Part shown: positions 9,193 to 17,163 of the stretch, one piece after another
How positions within the stretch are numbered: the first letter of the stretch is position 1
How the letters are laid out: every line of letters starts with the position of its first letter
Source: Prosthecobacter debontii
GTDB taxonomy: Bacteria; Verrucomicrobiota; Verrucomicrobiia; Verrucomicrobiales; Akkermansiaceae
Length of the DNA: 48,337 bases
NCBI GenBank assembly: GCA_945869855.1
Contig: CAMBQC010000004.1
Coordinates: forward strand, 1-48,337
Reading direction: 5' to 3'
Made by a program: the position numbers and the translations under genes
Notes under the pieces: generated by a model
Told to the model about the DNA's origin: nothing
Seen by the model: only the letters and a program-made list of their open reading frames with translations
Databases searched by the model: none

Positions 9193-10632
9193 CTAGCGCC
9201 GTAACTGCTGTTCGATCCGCTCGATCCTTTCCCGCAGGCCGGGTTGCTTTTCCAACTCCGAGACGACCTTCTTGCAGGCGTGGATCACCGTGCCGTGGTC
9301 GCGCCCGCCGAAGGACTCGCCGATCTCGACGAGGGAGTTGTGGGTGAGGCTGCGGCTCAGATACATGGCGATCTGGCGGGGAAAGGCGATGCTGGCCGGG
9401 CGGCGGCGCGAGATCATGTCGGCGAGGCGCAAGTCAAAGGTTTCCGCGACGGCGCGCTGGATGGCATCGATGGTCACCTGGCGGCTGGCCTCTTCCTGGA
9501 TGAAATCCCGCAGAAGGTGCTCGACCTTCTGCACGGACACACTCTCACCGGCGAGCGAGGCGAAGGTGGCCACGCGGACGAGCGCGCCCTCGAGACGCCG
9601 AACATTCGAGCGGATTTTCTCGGCGAGGAATAGCAACACGGATTCGTCGATGGAGACTTTCCACTCCGCCGTTTTTTTCCGGAGGATGGCGATGCGGGTC
9701 TCGATCTGCGGCGGCTGCAGCTCGACGGCGAGGCCACACTCGAAGCGGGAGATGAGGCGCGGCTCGATGCTCTTGATCTCGCAGGCGGGGCGGTCGCTGG
9801 TGAGGACGACCTGGTTGCGGCCGTCGAGGAGGGTGTTGAAGGTGTGGAAAAACTCCTCCTGCGAGCGCTCCTTGCCGGCGAGGAACTGGACGTCGTCTAT
9901 CAGCAGCACGTCGGAGCTGCGGTAGCGGCGGCGGAACTTTTCGATCTCCCCTTTGCGGATCGCCTCAATGAACTCGTTGGTGAATTTCTCGCAGGTGAGG
10001 TAGATCACGCGGCAGTCAGGGCGGCGGCGCAAAATCTCGCGGCCGATGGCGTGCATGAGGTGGGTTTTCCCGAGGCCGGAACCTCCGTGGATGAAAAGCG
10101 GATTATAGCCGACGCTGCGTTTCGTCGCCACCGCCTCGCACGCAGCGTGGGCGAACTGGCTGTTGCCACCGACTACGAAATTTTCGAATGTGTAACCGGG
10201 ATTGAGTCCAGCGGCGGCGGCGCGCTTGTCGAGCATCTCGCCGGGCATTTCCTTGCGGACTTGCGGTGCGGCGGCGGAAAAATCGTCGATGGATGCTTCG
10301 CCCGTCCCGGAGTTTTCGGCGACCAAGATGTTGATCTTGTGCAGCCCCTCGGTGGATTGGCTAGCTGCGTAGAGAAGCTCGGGTAGGTAGTTCGTCTCGA
10401 TCCAGACTTGGTGGATTTCGCCGGGAACGATCACAGCTCCCTGGCCATTGGAGGCTCCACCCCAGGTAGCGGCTCCGAACCATCTTTGGAACGCATCACC
10501 ACCGATGGACTTGCGCAGGGTCTCCGCGATTTTCCCCCAATCACTCTCATCATGGATCGAGCCGTCCCCTAGTTCTTGCTGCTCTACTGCAACGGGGACG
10601 CTCTCCCCGAATTCCATCGATGGTTGTTTCAT
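9193..10632 (-). CDS. dnaA: Chromosomal replication initiator protein DnaA
   Basis: 479 residues, the normal domain set. Domain I is about 30-105 (WGKIAETLRKSIGGDAFQRW), then a linker. The AAA+ domain III has Walker A GGSGLGKT at 183-190, Walker B VLLIDDVQFL near 242-251 and sensor 1 VVLTSDRP. Domain IV has the DnaA signature FGGRDHGTVIHACKKV near the C terminus. It binds oriC boxes and opens the origin. The usual neighbours dnaN, recF and gyrB are absent: rpmE2 follows and a sodium symporter gene lies upstream on the same strand. No cluster of DnaA boxes is visible in the upstream gap, so this locus is not obviously the origin. Confidence 0.97.
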   Translation of the reverse strand: MKQPSMEFGESVPVAVEQQELGDGSIHDESDWGKIAETLRKSIGGDAFQRWFGAATWGGASNGQGAVIVPGEIHQVWIETNYLPELLYAASQSTEGLHKINILVAENSGTGEASIDDFSAAAPQVRKEMPGEMLDKRAAAAGLNPGYTFENFVVGGNSQFAHAACEAVATKRSVGYNPLFIHGGSGLGKTHLMHAIGREILRRRPDCRVIYLTCEKFTNEFIEAIRKGEIEKFRRRYRSSDVLLIDDVQFLAGKERSQEEFFHTFNTLLDGRNQVVLTSDRPACEIKSIEPRLISRFECGLAVELQPPQIETRIAILRKKTAEWKVSIDESVLLFLAEKIRSNVRRLEGALVRVATFASLAGESVSVQKVEHLLRDFIQEEASRQVTIDAIQRAVAETFDLRLADMISRRRPASIAFPRQIAMYLSRSLTHNSLVEIGESFGGRDHGTVIHACKKVVSELEKQPGLRERIERIEQQLRR

Positions 10633-10902
10633 GTCTTTTAAAAAATTCTGTCTCGGCTCCCCTCATGGGCGTATTAAACGAACGGTGCGTGAAAATGAAC
10701 ACTGATTGCACACGCCGGAATTTTTATTAGCACGCATCTAACAGATGTGACTTTTCAGCCGCATTCCACAAGCGTTCCACGGGATATTTTTTTTAAAACT
10801 TGACCGCAACTTTGATTCGGTTTTCCGAAGCAGTTCCCGTGTCTATCAGGTGTTACCCGTATTAGCCCTTAAAAATAAGCGGGTAGGAATGTGGCGTTCC
10901 CG
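10633..10902. other. Intergenic region upstream of dnaA
   Basis: 270 bases between the symporter stop and the dnaA start, both on the minus strand, presumably holding the dnaA promoter. Visible structures are an AT run at 10783-10797 and a small inverted repeat CATCT-AAC-AGATG at 10735-10747. I find only weak DnaA-box-like words (ATTCCACAA, GTTCCACGG) and no good match to TTATCCACA. No gene is supported. Confidence 0.5.
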
Positions 10903-12489
10903 TCACTTCGCAGTAGTGCTCAGTTTCCCACCGAAAGGCAGGCATGCCCCGAGGAAAGTGATGGCTCCGTTAATTGGATAAAACCAAGGGAAAGCGATTT
11001 CCGGGCGGATGTCGGCGAGGATATCCGCAAGTCCCGTGAGCTTCATAGCTGTGAGTATTTGGCCGAGTTCAGGACGGATCCACGCGACGATGATGATGGA
11101 AATGGCAACGCCCGCGTAGAGTCCGTAAATGTTCCTCCGGCCGGGTAAGATCGCTGCGAGCAGCACGCCTAACAGCGGGCCGTAGGTGTAGGCAACCATG
11201 CCGAAGGCGAGGTCGATGAGGTTCTTGTTGTCGCTCTGCGCGTAGCCTCCTGCCAGCAGGATGGCGACTCCGGAAAGAATCACCGCCCAGATCACCACCG
11301 CCATCCTGGAGCGGAAGACCATGCGTTTCCCGTCCGCCTCTTTCTCCAGTTTCTCGCGACCGTAGATCGCGGAGAGCGAAGTCTGCGAAAGCGCGGCGAG
11401 CACGGAATCGAGGCTGGAGATTGCGGCCGCGAAAGCTCCGGCGAGGACCAGCCCTGTTAGGCCCGGTGGTAGGACGGTGGTGATCCATACTGGGAAAACG
11501 AAGTTCGGGTTTTCGGCGAATTTCGCGGCCTCGTCGGGAGTGAGTCCTTTCACCGCATACCAAGCGAAAAGCCCCGATCCGACGGCGAGCATCAGCAGCG
11601 TGGTGAGCAGGGAAAGGCTGCTCCAGATCATCGCTTTTTTCGCGTCCTTCTCGGAGCCGCAACAAAAGATCCGTTGGGCGTTGAGTTGATCGGTGCCGAA
11701 CGCCGCAAAATTCTGGAACGGCATCGCGATGACACCCACCCAGAAGGTATAATGCAGCAGCGGGCTGTCCCATGGGAAGGTGAAATCGAACACCCTGAGC
11801 TTGTCGATGTCTCCGTCCGGTCCGGCCGCGCTGTTGATCTGCCAGATCGTATCGATGCCGAGATGTCCCACGAGCCAGCCGAACGCGAGTAACCCGCCGA
11901 ACATGAAGATCCCGAATTGGATCACATCCGTCCAGATGACCGTGCGCATGCCGCCGAGCAGCGTCCACACCACCGCGAAGGCACCGATGGCGAGGATGCA
12001 GGTATTGGTAGGAAGCCCCGTCACCGTTTCCAGGATCAGCGCCGTCACCAGCACCCGCACGCTCTGCCCGAGGATCGCGCCCAGAGAGAAGAGCCCGGTC
12101 ACCATGCGCTTCACGCCCTCGCCGAGCCGCGCGCCCATAAAGTCGTAAGGGCTATAGATTTCCTCCCTGAAATACAGCGGCACTAACCACCAGCTGACCG
12201 CGAAGCGCGCGATGATCGAGCCGATCCCCCATTGCAGGTAAGTCCAGTCGCCCTTGAGCGCGTAGACGCCCCCCGGGACGCCGATGAAAGTCAGCGCGCT
12301 GATTTCCGTGGCGATCATTGAGCCGCTCACCGCCCACCATGGCAGCGAACGCCCGCCGAGGAAAAAGTCACGGATCGTCGCGTTCTTGCCGCTCAGCGCG
12401 TGCCCGATCCAGGTGGTTAGCAGCATGTAGCCGATCACCACGACCCAATCCAGACTCTTGAAATGCGTTTCGATGGCGCCGAGGAACAT
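10903..12489 (-). CDS. Sodium:solute symporter (SSS family)
   Basis: 528 residues with about 13 predicted membrane segments. The start LDWVVVIGYMLLTTWIGHAL and the next segment DFFLGGRSLPWWAVSGSMIATEISALTFIG are the SSS/SLC5 signature; the latter contributes to the sodium site. GGMRTVIWTDVIQ and the later SLDSVLAALSQTS are also typical of the family. It probably imports a sugar, amino acid or carboxylate with sodium at the inner membrane; the substrate cannot be assigned. The promoter must lie in the repeat-containing gap upstream (12490-12755). Confidence 0.9.
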   Translation of the reverse strand: MFLGAIETHFKSLDWVVVIGYMLLTTWIGHALSGKNATIRDFFLGGRSLPWWAVSGSMIATEISALTFIGVPGGVYALKGDWTYLQWGIGSIIARFAVSWWLVPLYFREEIYSPYDFMGARLGEGVKRMVTGLFSLGAILGQSVRVLVTALILETVTGLPTNTCILAIGAFAVVWTLLGGMRTVIWTDVIQFGIFMFGGLLAFGWLVGHLGIDTIWQINSAAGPDGDIDKLRVFDFTFPWDSPLLHYTFWVGVIAMPFQNFAAFGTDQLNAQRIFCCGSEKDAKKAMIWSSLSLLTTLLMLAVGSGLFAWYAVKGLTPDEAAKFAENPNFVFPVWITTVLPPGLTGLVLAGAFAAAISSLDSVLAALSQTSLSAIYGREKLEKEADGKRMVFRSRMAVVIWAVILSGVAILLAGGYAQSDNKNLIDLAFGMVAYTYGPLLGVLLAAILPGRRNIYGLYAGVAISIIIVAWIRPELGQILTAMKLTGLADILADIRPEIAFPWFYPINGAITFLGACLPFGGKLSTTAK

Positions 12490-12755
12490 GCCCGCAGACT
12501 AGCGTCCCGCGGCGGGTGACCAAGTTTCAATTTTGGCGCGTCAAACCCGTCAACCCGGTGCGATATTTCGAGATCATCTTTCGACGGCTTCCTGCCTGGG
12601 TTGTTTGTGCGTCAGGAACGTGGCGGAAAGTGATTAGACCATTTGCCAAAAGTCCGTTCGTAAAAATTCATAACAGCATCTTAGCTCTGAGAACTCCCTG
12701 CCCTCCGTGGTTTAAATTTCCGTTCTCGAAAACGAAAGCACTTTTGGCAAACAGT
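12490..12755. other. Intergenic region between the symporter and gph
   Basis: 266 bases. It contains most of the inverted-repeat element and, upstream of the symporter start, a non-repetitive stretch that should hold its promoter. No convincing minus-10/minus-35 pair stands out. No coding potential is seen. Confidence 0.5.
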
Positions 12756-12758
12756 CTA
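12635..12758. repeat. Inverted-repeat element with two copies of the 19-bp dispersed repeat
   Basis: The left arm, 12635-12661, begins TAGACCATTTGCCAAAAGT and ends TTCGT. The right arm, 12732-12758, is its imperfect inverse: ACGAA, a spacer, then ACTTTTGGCAAACAGTCTA. The arms agree at about 22 of 27 positions, and the 70-base interior is AT-rich. The outermost TAG of the right arm, read on the minus strand, is the stop codon of gph. Confidence 0.75.
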
Positions 12759-13460
12759 GCCGTTTGGAAAGCCTGTGGGTGAGGATTTCCCGCCACGCGT
12801 CCGATGGCTTCGGGAAAAATCGCCGAGCAGCGCTGCGAGTTCCTCCACGTTTTCCACCAGCCTATCCGCGCCGAGCAGGCGTTCGCGGTCATGGTAGCCC
12901 CACGTGACGACGATGGATGCCATGCCGGCATTGCGGGCGGTATCGAGATCCATGGTGGAGTCGCCGATCAGGATACAGTTTGCCGGGGCGAACCCGAGGA
13001 CGGCGGCGGTTTCCAAGGCGCCCGCCGGAGCGGGCTTGTGAGGCATGCCTTCGCGGTGTCCAAGCACGGCGGTGAAGGTGCCTTCGGGAAAAAGTTTCGC
13101 GACAATCTCCGTAGTAAATGCGTCGGGTTTGTTAGAAAGCACGGCGAGAGCCACGCCGCGTGCCCGGAGGTCGGCAAGCAGGGAGGTGATGCCGGGGTAA
13201 GGCGCTGTGCCGTTTTGCCATGAGGCGGCATAATCCTCTCCAAAACTCCGCAACACGCTTTCAAGCTGCGGCTCCGCCACGTTGGGAGCCATCGCGCGGG
13301 TAACGAGCAGGCGGGCTCCATCGCCGATGAAACCCCGCACCGCCGCATCTCCGTGTCCTGGCAAGCCGTGCCGCGCAAGCGCACGGTTCAGCGAGGCGGC
13401 GATGCCTGGCAGCGACTCCACCAGCGTGCCATCCAGATCAAAAATCAGTGCCCCATGCAT
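12756..13460 (-). CDS. gph: Phosphoglycolate phosphatase-like HAD hydrolase
   Basis: 234 residues with motif I LIFDLDGTLVESLPGI (nucleophile and acid Asp), motif II AVLSNKPD, the catalytic Lys in HKPAPAG and motif IV ILIGDSTMDLDTARNAGM, the layout of Gph/PGP phosphatases with a helical C1 cap. Gph clears 2-phosphoglycolate formed in DNA repair or by oxygenase reactions; other phosphate monoesters are possible. The C-terminal tail after about residue 215 is basic and not family-like, and the stop codon TAG is supplied by the right arm of the adjacent repeat element, so the 3' end may have been reshaped by it. Confidence 0.85.
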   Translation of the reverse strand: MHGALIFDLDGTLVESLPGIAASLNRALARHGLPGHGDAAVRGFIGDGARLLVTRAMAPNVAEPQLESVLRSFGEDYAASWQNGTAPYPGITSLLADLRARGVALAVLSNKPDAFTTEIVAKLFPEGTFTAVLGHREGMPHKPAPAGALETAAVLGFAPANCILIGDSTMDLDTARNAGMASIVVTWGYHDRERLLGADRLVENVEELAALLGDFSRSHRTRGGKSSPTGFPNG

Positions 13461-13549
13461 GGGACGCAGGGAAGCACCACGTCGCCATGATGAAAGGAAA
13501 TTTTCTCACCTCCTCTGAATGCGTTGAAAGAAAAATCCTTATCAACCAA

Positions 13550-14365
13550 TTACGGCACCCTCGGAAACTTCGAGAAATCCGGCGCGCGTTTTTCGAGAAA
13601 CGCCTCTTTGCCTTCGCGACCCTCCTCGGACATGTAGTAGAGCAGGGTGGCGTTGCCCGCGAGATCGAGCAGCCCCATCTGTCCGTCGCAATCCGCGTTG
13701 AGGGCGGACTTGAGGCAGCGCAGGGCGAGCGGGGAGTGGGCAAGCATTTCCCGGCACCACTTGATCGTCTCCGTTTCCAGTTCGGCAAGGGGCACGACGG
13801 TATTCACCAAGCCCATGTCGAGCGCCTGCTGCGCGTCATACTGGCGGCAGAGATACCAGATTTCCCGCGCCTTTTTCTGGCCGACGATGCGGGCAAGGTA
13901 ACTGGAGCCAAGGCCGCCATCGAAGCTGCCGACTTTCGGGCCGGTCTGGCCAAAGCGCGCGTTGTCCGCCGCGATGGAAAGATCGCAGACGACGTGGAGC
14001 ACGTGCCCGCCGCCGATCGCGTAGCCCGCGACCATGGCAACAACCGGCTTCGGCAGGGAGCGGATCTTCTTCTGGAGATCGAGAACGTTGAGACGCGGCA
14101 CGCCGTCGCCGCCGACGTATCCGGCATGGCCGCGGACTTTCTGGTCGCCGCCGGAGCAGAAGGCGAGATCGCCCTCGCCGGTTAAAATGATGACGCCGCA
14201 CTGCGGATCCTCGTGCGCCATGTCGAAGGCGCGCAGCATTTCCGTCACCGTCAGCGGCCGGAAGGCGTTGCGCACCTCGGGTCGGTTGATCGTGATCTTG
14301 GCGATCGCGCCATCCTCCGTCGTCTCGTAACGGATGTCTTCGAAGTCATGTTTGGAAATCCACAT
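13550..14365 (-). CDS. menB: 1,4-dihydroxy-2-naphthoyl-CoA synthase MenB
   Basis: 271 residues of the crotonase fold. SGGDQKVRG and [22 protein letters not shown] are characteristic of MenB, with [13 protein letters not shown] carrying the catalytic-site Asp/Gly region and a C-terminal [13 protein letters not shown] tail. It cyclises O-succinylbenzoyl-CoA to 1,4-dihydroxy-2-naphthoyl-CoA in classical menaquinone synthesis. The menH-like gene is divergent 124 to 228 bases away, so the control region 14366-14489 may serve both. Cytoplasmic hexamer in known relatives. Confidence 0.97.
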   Translation of the reverse strand: MWISKHDFEDIRYETTEDGAIAKITINRPEVRNAFRPLTVTEMLRAFDMAHEDPQCGVIILTGEGDLAFCSGGDQKVRGHAGYVGGDGVPRLNVLDLQKKIRSLPKPVVAMVAGYAIGGGHVLHVVCDLSIAADNARFGQTGPKVGSFDGGLGSSYLARIVGQKKAREIWYLCRQYDAQQALDMGLVNTVVPLAELETETIKWCREMLAHSPLALRCLKSALNADCDGQMGLLDLAGNATLLYYMSEEGREGKEAFLEKRAPDFSKFPRVP

Positions 14366-14454
14366 CGCCGCGCAATCTGAACCCTGCCCCGCCTCGGTTC
14401 AACCGCGAATCCGGGAAAGAAAGCCGCCCGCCGCTTCCCTCGCCCCTCGGGCGG

Positions 14455-14480
14455 TTGACACTTCCGGCTTCCTCTGATAG
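14455..14480 (+). promoter_or_regulatory. Possible promoter for the menH unit
   Basis: TTGACA at 14455-14460 is followed by TGATAG at 14475-14480. The 14-base spacer is shorter than the sigma-70 optimum, so this is tentative. The next ATG (14490) would be nearly leaderless. Confidence 0.3.
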
Positions 14481-14489
14481 CCGTACGCC

Positions 14490-14597
14490 ATGGGGGAAAA
14501 AAAGCCGTGGAAAGAATGTCCGGGCGTGAGGCGATCCGCCACTGAGGAGCACACCCAGAACACCGACGAACCCCAGGAGGCGCAGGAGAAACGGTGA
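14490..14597 (+). CDS. Possible 35-residue leader or small protein coupled to menH
   Basis: An open frame starting MGEKKPWKECPGVRR and ending QEAQEKR, rich in Glu, Lys and Gln. It was read by hand and is below common length limits. Its TGA stop overlaps the GTG start of menH as GTGA, the classic four-base coupling arrangement, and its last codons contain the AGGAG ribosome-binding site of menH. No family is recognised and no Shine-Dalgarno sequence precedes its own ATG. It could be a real small protein, a translated leader controlling menH, or chance. Confidence 0.35.
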   Translation: MGEKKPWKECPGVRRSATEEHTQNTDEPQEAQEKR

Positions 14598-15388
14598 TAC
14601 ACACCAACAAGCAAACCGACGAGCGTCTCCAAGCCGCCGCGAAAGTCAGGGATGTGAGTCTTGCCCCGGTGGATTGCTGGTGTCTGCATGGAGCGGTCGG
14701 CGCAGTAGCGGATTGGCGCGGGCTGGCGCAGGCACTTGCCACGAAGGGCATTTCCACCCGCGCCGTGGATCTCTGGCGCTTCCTGGAATGCGAGAGCGTA
14801 ACCATGCCAGATTTCGGCAAGCGGCTCAACGCGGATGCCGAAGGCGAGATCACCAGAGCGGCGCGGCGCATCCTCATCGGCTACTCGATGGGCGGGCGGC
14901 TCGCGCTGCATGCCCTGCTAGAGGGTGGCCCGTGGGACGCGGCGGTGATCATTTCCGCAAACCCCGGAAGCCGCGATCCCAACGAAGCAGCGGCGCGGCG
15001 TGTCGCGGACACCGTTTGGGCTACGCAAGCGCTGACCCTCCCGTGGCAGGACTTCATCGAAAAATGGAACGCCCAGCCCCTCCTCGGCAGAGCGATGCGC
15101 GACAGCCGCGAGGATGGAAAGCTCGTGCAGCGCCGCCGCGAGATCGCGCGTAGCTTTGTCGATTGGTCGGTAGGAAGCCAGCAGCCGCTGTGGGAAAGGC
15201 TGCAGGAAATCAGGATTCCCACACTTTGGATCGCCGGGGAAAACGATGCGAAATTCCGCGCGATCGCCGAGGCGGCGGCGGGGCTATCGGATCAGTTCAC
15301 TCTCGCCATCGCCCCCGATGCGGGCCATCGCGTCCCATGGGAAAATGAGGAGTGGCTGGCGGAGAAGATCGTGGGCGTATTACCCTAG
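14594..15388 (+). CDS. menH: Alpha/beta hydrolase, probable SHCHC synthase MenH
   Basis: 264 residues from GTG 14594, which has AGGAG five bases upstream. The alpha/beta-hydrolase features are the oxyanion region LHGAVGAVADW, nucleophile elbow GYSMGGRLAL, an acid in WIAGENDAKF and the catalytic His in APDAGHRVPWEN. FIEKWNAQPLLGR resembles the MenH lid segment. MenH removes pyruvate to give 2-succinyl-6-hydroxy-2,4-cyclohexadiene-1-carboxylate, and the neighbouring divergent menB supports this call. The stop codon TAG is the first triplet of a dispersed-repeat copy (15386-15404). A generic hydrolase is the alternative. Confidence 0.8.
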   Translation: MIHTNKQTDERLQAAAKVRDVSLAPVDCWCLHGAVGAVADWRGLAQALATKGISTRAVDLWRFLECESVTMPDFGKRLNADAEGEITRAARRILIGYSMGGRLALHALLEGGPWDAAVIISANPGSRDPNEAAARRVADTVWATQALTLPWQDFIEKWNAQPLLGRAMRDSREDGKLVQRRREIARSFVDWSVGSQQPLWERLQEIRIPTLWIAGENDAKFRAIAEAAAGLSDQFTLAIAPDAGHRVPWENEEWLAEKIVGVLP

Positions 15389-15404
15389 GCCATCCGCCAA
15401 AAGT
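15386..15404 (+). repeat. Dispersed 19-bp element, copy overlapping the menH stop
   Basis: Reads TAGGCCATCCGCCAAAAGT, which fits TAGACCGTTTGCCAAAAGT with four differences. The first three bases are the menH stop codon. Confidence 0.55.
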
Positions 15405-15425
15405 CGAATACCTCCAAGCTCGCTT

Positions 15426-16340
15426 TCACAGTCCGCGGTATTCTGCGGCGAGGCGTTTCGCGGTGGCGATGGTGTTGCGGTGGAGTTTGGCGGTGAACTC
15501 GGGTTGCCGGTTGTAGCCGCCGCCGTAGAGGATGGCGACGGGGATGCGGTTCTTGATCATGGCGCGCAGCAGCACCTCGTCGCGGCGCTGAATGTCATTG
15601 AGGGAAAGGTGCATCTGGCCGAAGCGGTCGTTGCGGTGGTTGTCCGCGCCGGAGATCCAGATGACGAGATCCGGCGAGAACTTGTCGAGCGAGTCCGCCA
15701 GCGTCCGGAAAAGCTCCTGCAGATACATCTCGCCCTCCACGTAGCGGACGGTTTCCACATCTAGGGTGGAGGCGACTTTTTTCGTGGGATAGTTCCGCCC
15801 GACGTGGATGGAGTAAGTGAAAACGCGTGGATCATCGCCAAGGAGGGAGGCGGTGCCGTTGCCTTGGTGCGCGTCGGTATCGACGACCATGACTTTGATG
15901 CCCGGGCGCTTATCCTGGAGATCCCGGATGGCGATAGCAACGTCGTTGAAAACGCAATAGCCCTCGCCGTGGCCGCGGAAGGCGTGGTGGGTGCCGCCCG
16001 CGAGGCAGACGCCCACGCCATCGGTGAGAGCGGCGCTGCAAGCGAGCCGCGTGGCCTCCACCTCGGTGGCGGAACGGGCGAAAAGGTTGGGCGAGGCGGG
16101 CAGCCCGAGCAGGATCTGCTCCTTGCGACCAAGGAGGTTCGACTGGACTTTCTCGATGTAAGCCCGGTCGTGGACGCGCAGGATGTGGTGGAAATCCACC
16201 GCCTTCACCTCGATGATCTCTTCTGGCCTAAGGATGCCGCCTAGCAGCAGCATCTCCTTGGAAACACGGAATTTCTCCATCGGAAACGGGTGTCCGCTCG
16301 GCAGGTCAAGCTCTAGGGACTCGGAGTAAAAGCAGCGCAT
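15426..16340 (-). CDS. Histone deacetylase-family (acetylpolyamine/acetyl-lysine amidohydrolase-like) enzyme
   Basis: 304 residues of the arginase/deacetylase fold. GGTHHA gives the tandem His pair at 118-119, VVDTDAHQGNGTA carries zinc ligands Asp156 and His158, and SGADNHRNDRFG carries the distal zinc ligand Asp233. YGGGYN near the end positions the transition-state region. The enzyme should hydrolyse an N-acetyl bond on a lysine side chain, polyamine or small metabolite; the true substrate is unknown. It lies 71 bases downstream of tsaB on the same strand but has its own AT-rich leader repeat seven bases upstream of the start. Confidence 0.9.
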   Translation of the reverse strand: MRCFYSESLELDLPSGHPFPMEKFRVSKEMLLLGGILRPEEIIEVKAVDFHHILRVHDRAYIEKVQSNLLGRKEQILLGLPASPNLFARSATEVEATRLACSAALTDGVGVCLAGGTHHAFRGHGEGYCVFNDVAIAIRDLQDKRPGIKVMVVDTDAHQGNGTASLLGDDPRVFTYSIHVGRNYPTKKVASTLDVETVRYVEGEMYLQELFRTLADSLDKFSPDLVIWISGADNHRNDRFGQMHLSLNDIQRRDEVLLRAMIKNRIPVAILYGGGYNRQPEFTAKLHRNTIATAKRLAAEYRGL

Positions 16341-16346
16341 GAGGAA

Positions 16347-16375
16347 AACCCTAAATTTTAAACCCTAAACTTCAA
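16347..16375 (-). repeat. AT-rich leader repeat, copy 3, upstream of the deacetylase gene
   Basis: In gene orientation it reads TTGAAGTTTAGGGTTTAAAA and continues TTTAGGGTT, so the heptamer TTTAGGG occurs twice. It ends seven bases before the start codon at 16340. It shares 21 of the 23 bases of the hisF copy at 8089-8111. Confidence 0.65.
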
Positions 16376-16411
16376 GGAAGAGTCTGGATAGGCTGCGAGG
16401 TTCGTGTTGCC

Positions 16412-17062
16412 TCATTGCCGCCCGTAGGTTGCCTTCTTGGAAGCGGTGATGTGCGGCTGGGCGAGATAGATCGGTTGCGGGATACGCCCGGCCCAGATGC
16501 CGCGATCCTGCGGCGTGGCATTGTGCCACGCCTGCCACAGTCCGACCGCGTTTGGCAGGGCGAACGGGATCTCGCGGTCCATGAATCGATCCGACGAGGA
16601 AACGCGAACCGCCGCCTCACCCGCGAGACGAAGGGCGGAGTCCAGGCCGGACGCATCTGTCAAAGTGAGCCCGCCGGACAGCCGGCCTTGGTCAATGTCC
16701 GCAAGCCAGAAAGAGCCGCGCCGCGCGTCTCCCACCGCGAGGCATTTGCCGCCGGAAAGTGCCGCGGGCACGGCGAGGATGGAGGGTATGGCCACCGCTT
16801 TGCAGCCCGCCACGAGAGCGGCTCCCTGCGCCGCCGCTACGCCCACCCGGGTGCCGCTGTAACTGCCCGGCCCGCTGCCCACCAGGACGGCGTCGAAGGA
16901 TTTCCCGCCGTGGATCCTTACGATCTCCGCCAGCGGCGCGAAGAGCAGCGCATTGTGCCGGCGGTCGCTCAAGAAGCTTTTTTCCGCGACGATCTCGCCA
17001 TCCACAGCGAGCGCGACCGAGGCCGCCTCGGTGGAGGTTTCGATAATGAGCACCGCCTGCAT
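16412..17062 (-). CDS. tsaB: tRNA threonylcarbamoyladenosine biosynthesis protein TsaB
   Basis: 216 residues of the ASKHA fold: N-terminal LIIETSTEAASVAL, the TsaB signature GSGPGSYSGTRVGVAAAQG and AVGDARRGSFWLADI. TsaB lacks catalysis itself and works with TsaD and TsaE to add threonylcarbamoyl to A37 of ANN-decoding tRNAs, an essential modification. TsaD and TsaE are not in this window. Gene order places it upstream of the deacetylase gene. The C-terminal PIYLAQPHITASKKATYGRQ is a plausible short tail. Confidence 0.93.
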   Translation of the reverse strand: MQAVLIIETSTEAASVALAVDGEIVAEKSFLSDRRHNALLFAPLAEIVRIHGGKSFDAVLVGSGPGSYSGTRVGVAAAQGAALVAGCKAVAIPSILAVPAALSGGKCLAVGDARRGSFWLADIDQGRLSGGLTLTDASGLDSALRLAGEAAVRVSSSDRFMDREIPFALPNAVGLWQAWHNATPQDRGIWAGRIPQPIYLAQPHITASKKATYGRQ

Positions 17063-17163
17063 GGGCGCAGGCTACGCGGAAACAGCTTTCGGCAAACCCC
17101 AAACTTCGTCGAAACCGCCATCTTGCCACTTGCAACTTCGAAGGCGGGTCGTGAGGCTCTGCT

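Noticed and set aside
10633-10902. Possible replication origin upstream of dnaA
   Set aside because: Only weak box-like words and no origin-type neighbours were found.
15426-16340. Gln159 in place of the second His of the deacetylase DxxHH motif as a loss of activity
   Set aside because: HQGNGT is a normal variant in bacterial members; the zinc ligands Asp156, His158 and Asp233 and the His pair are present.
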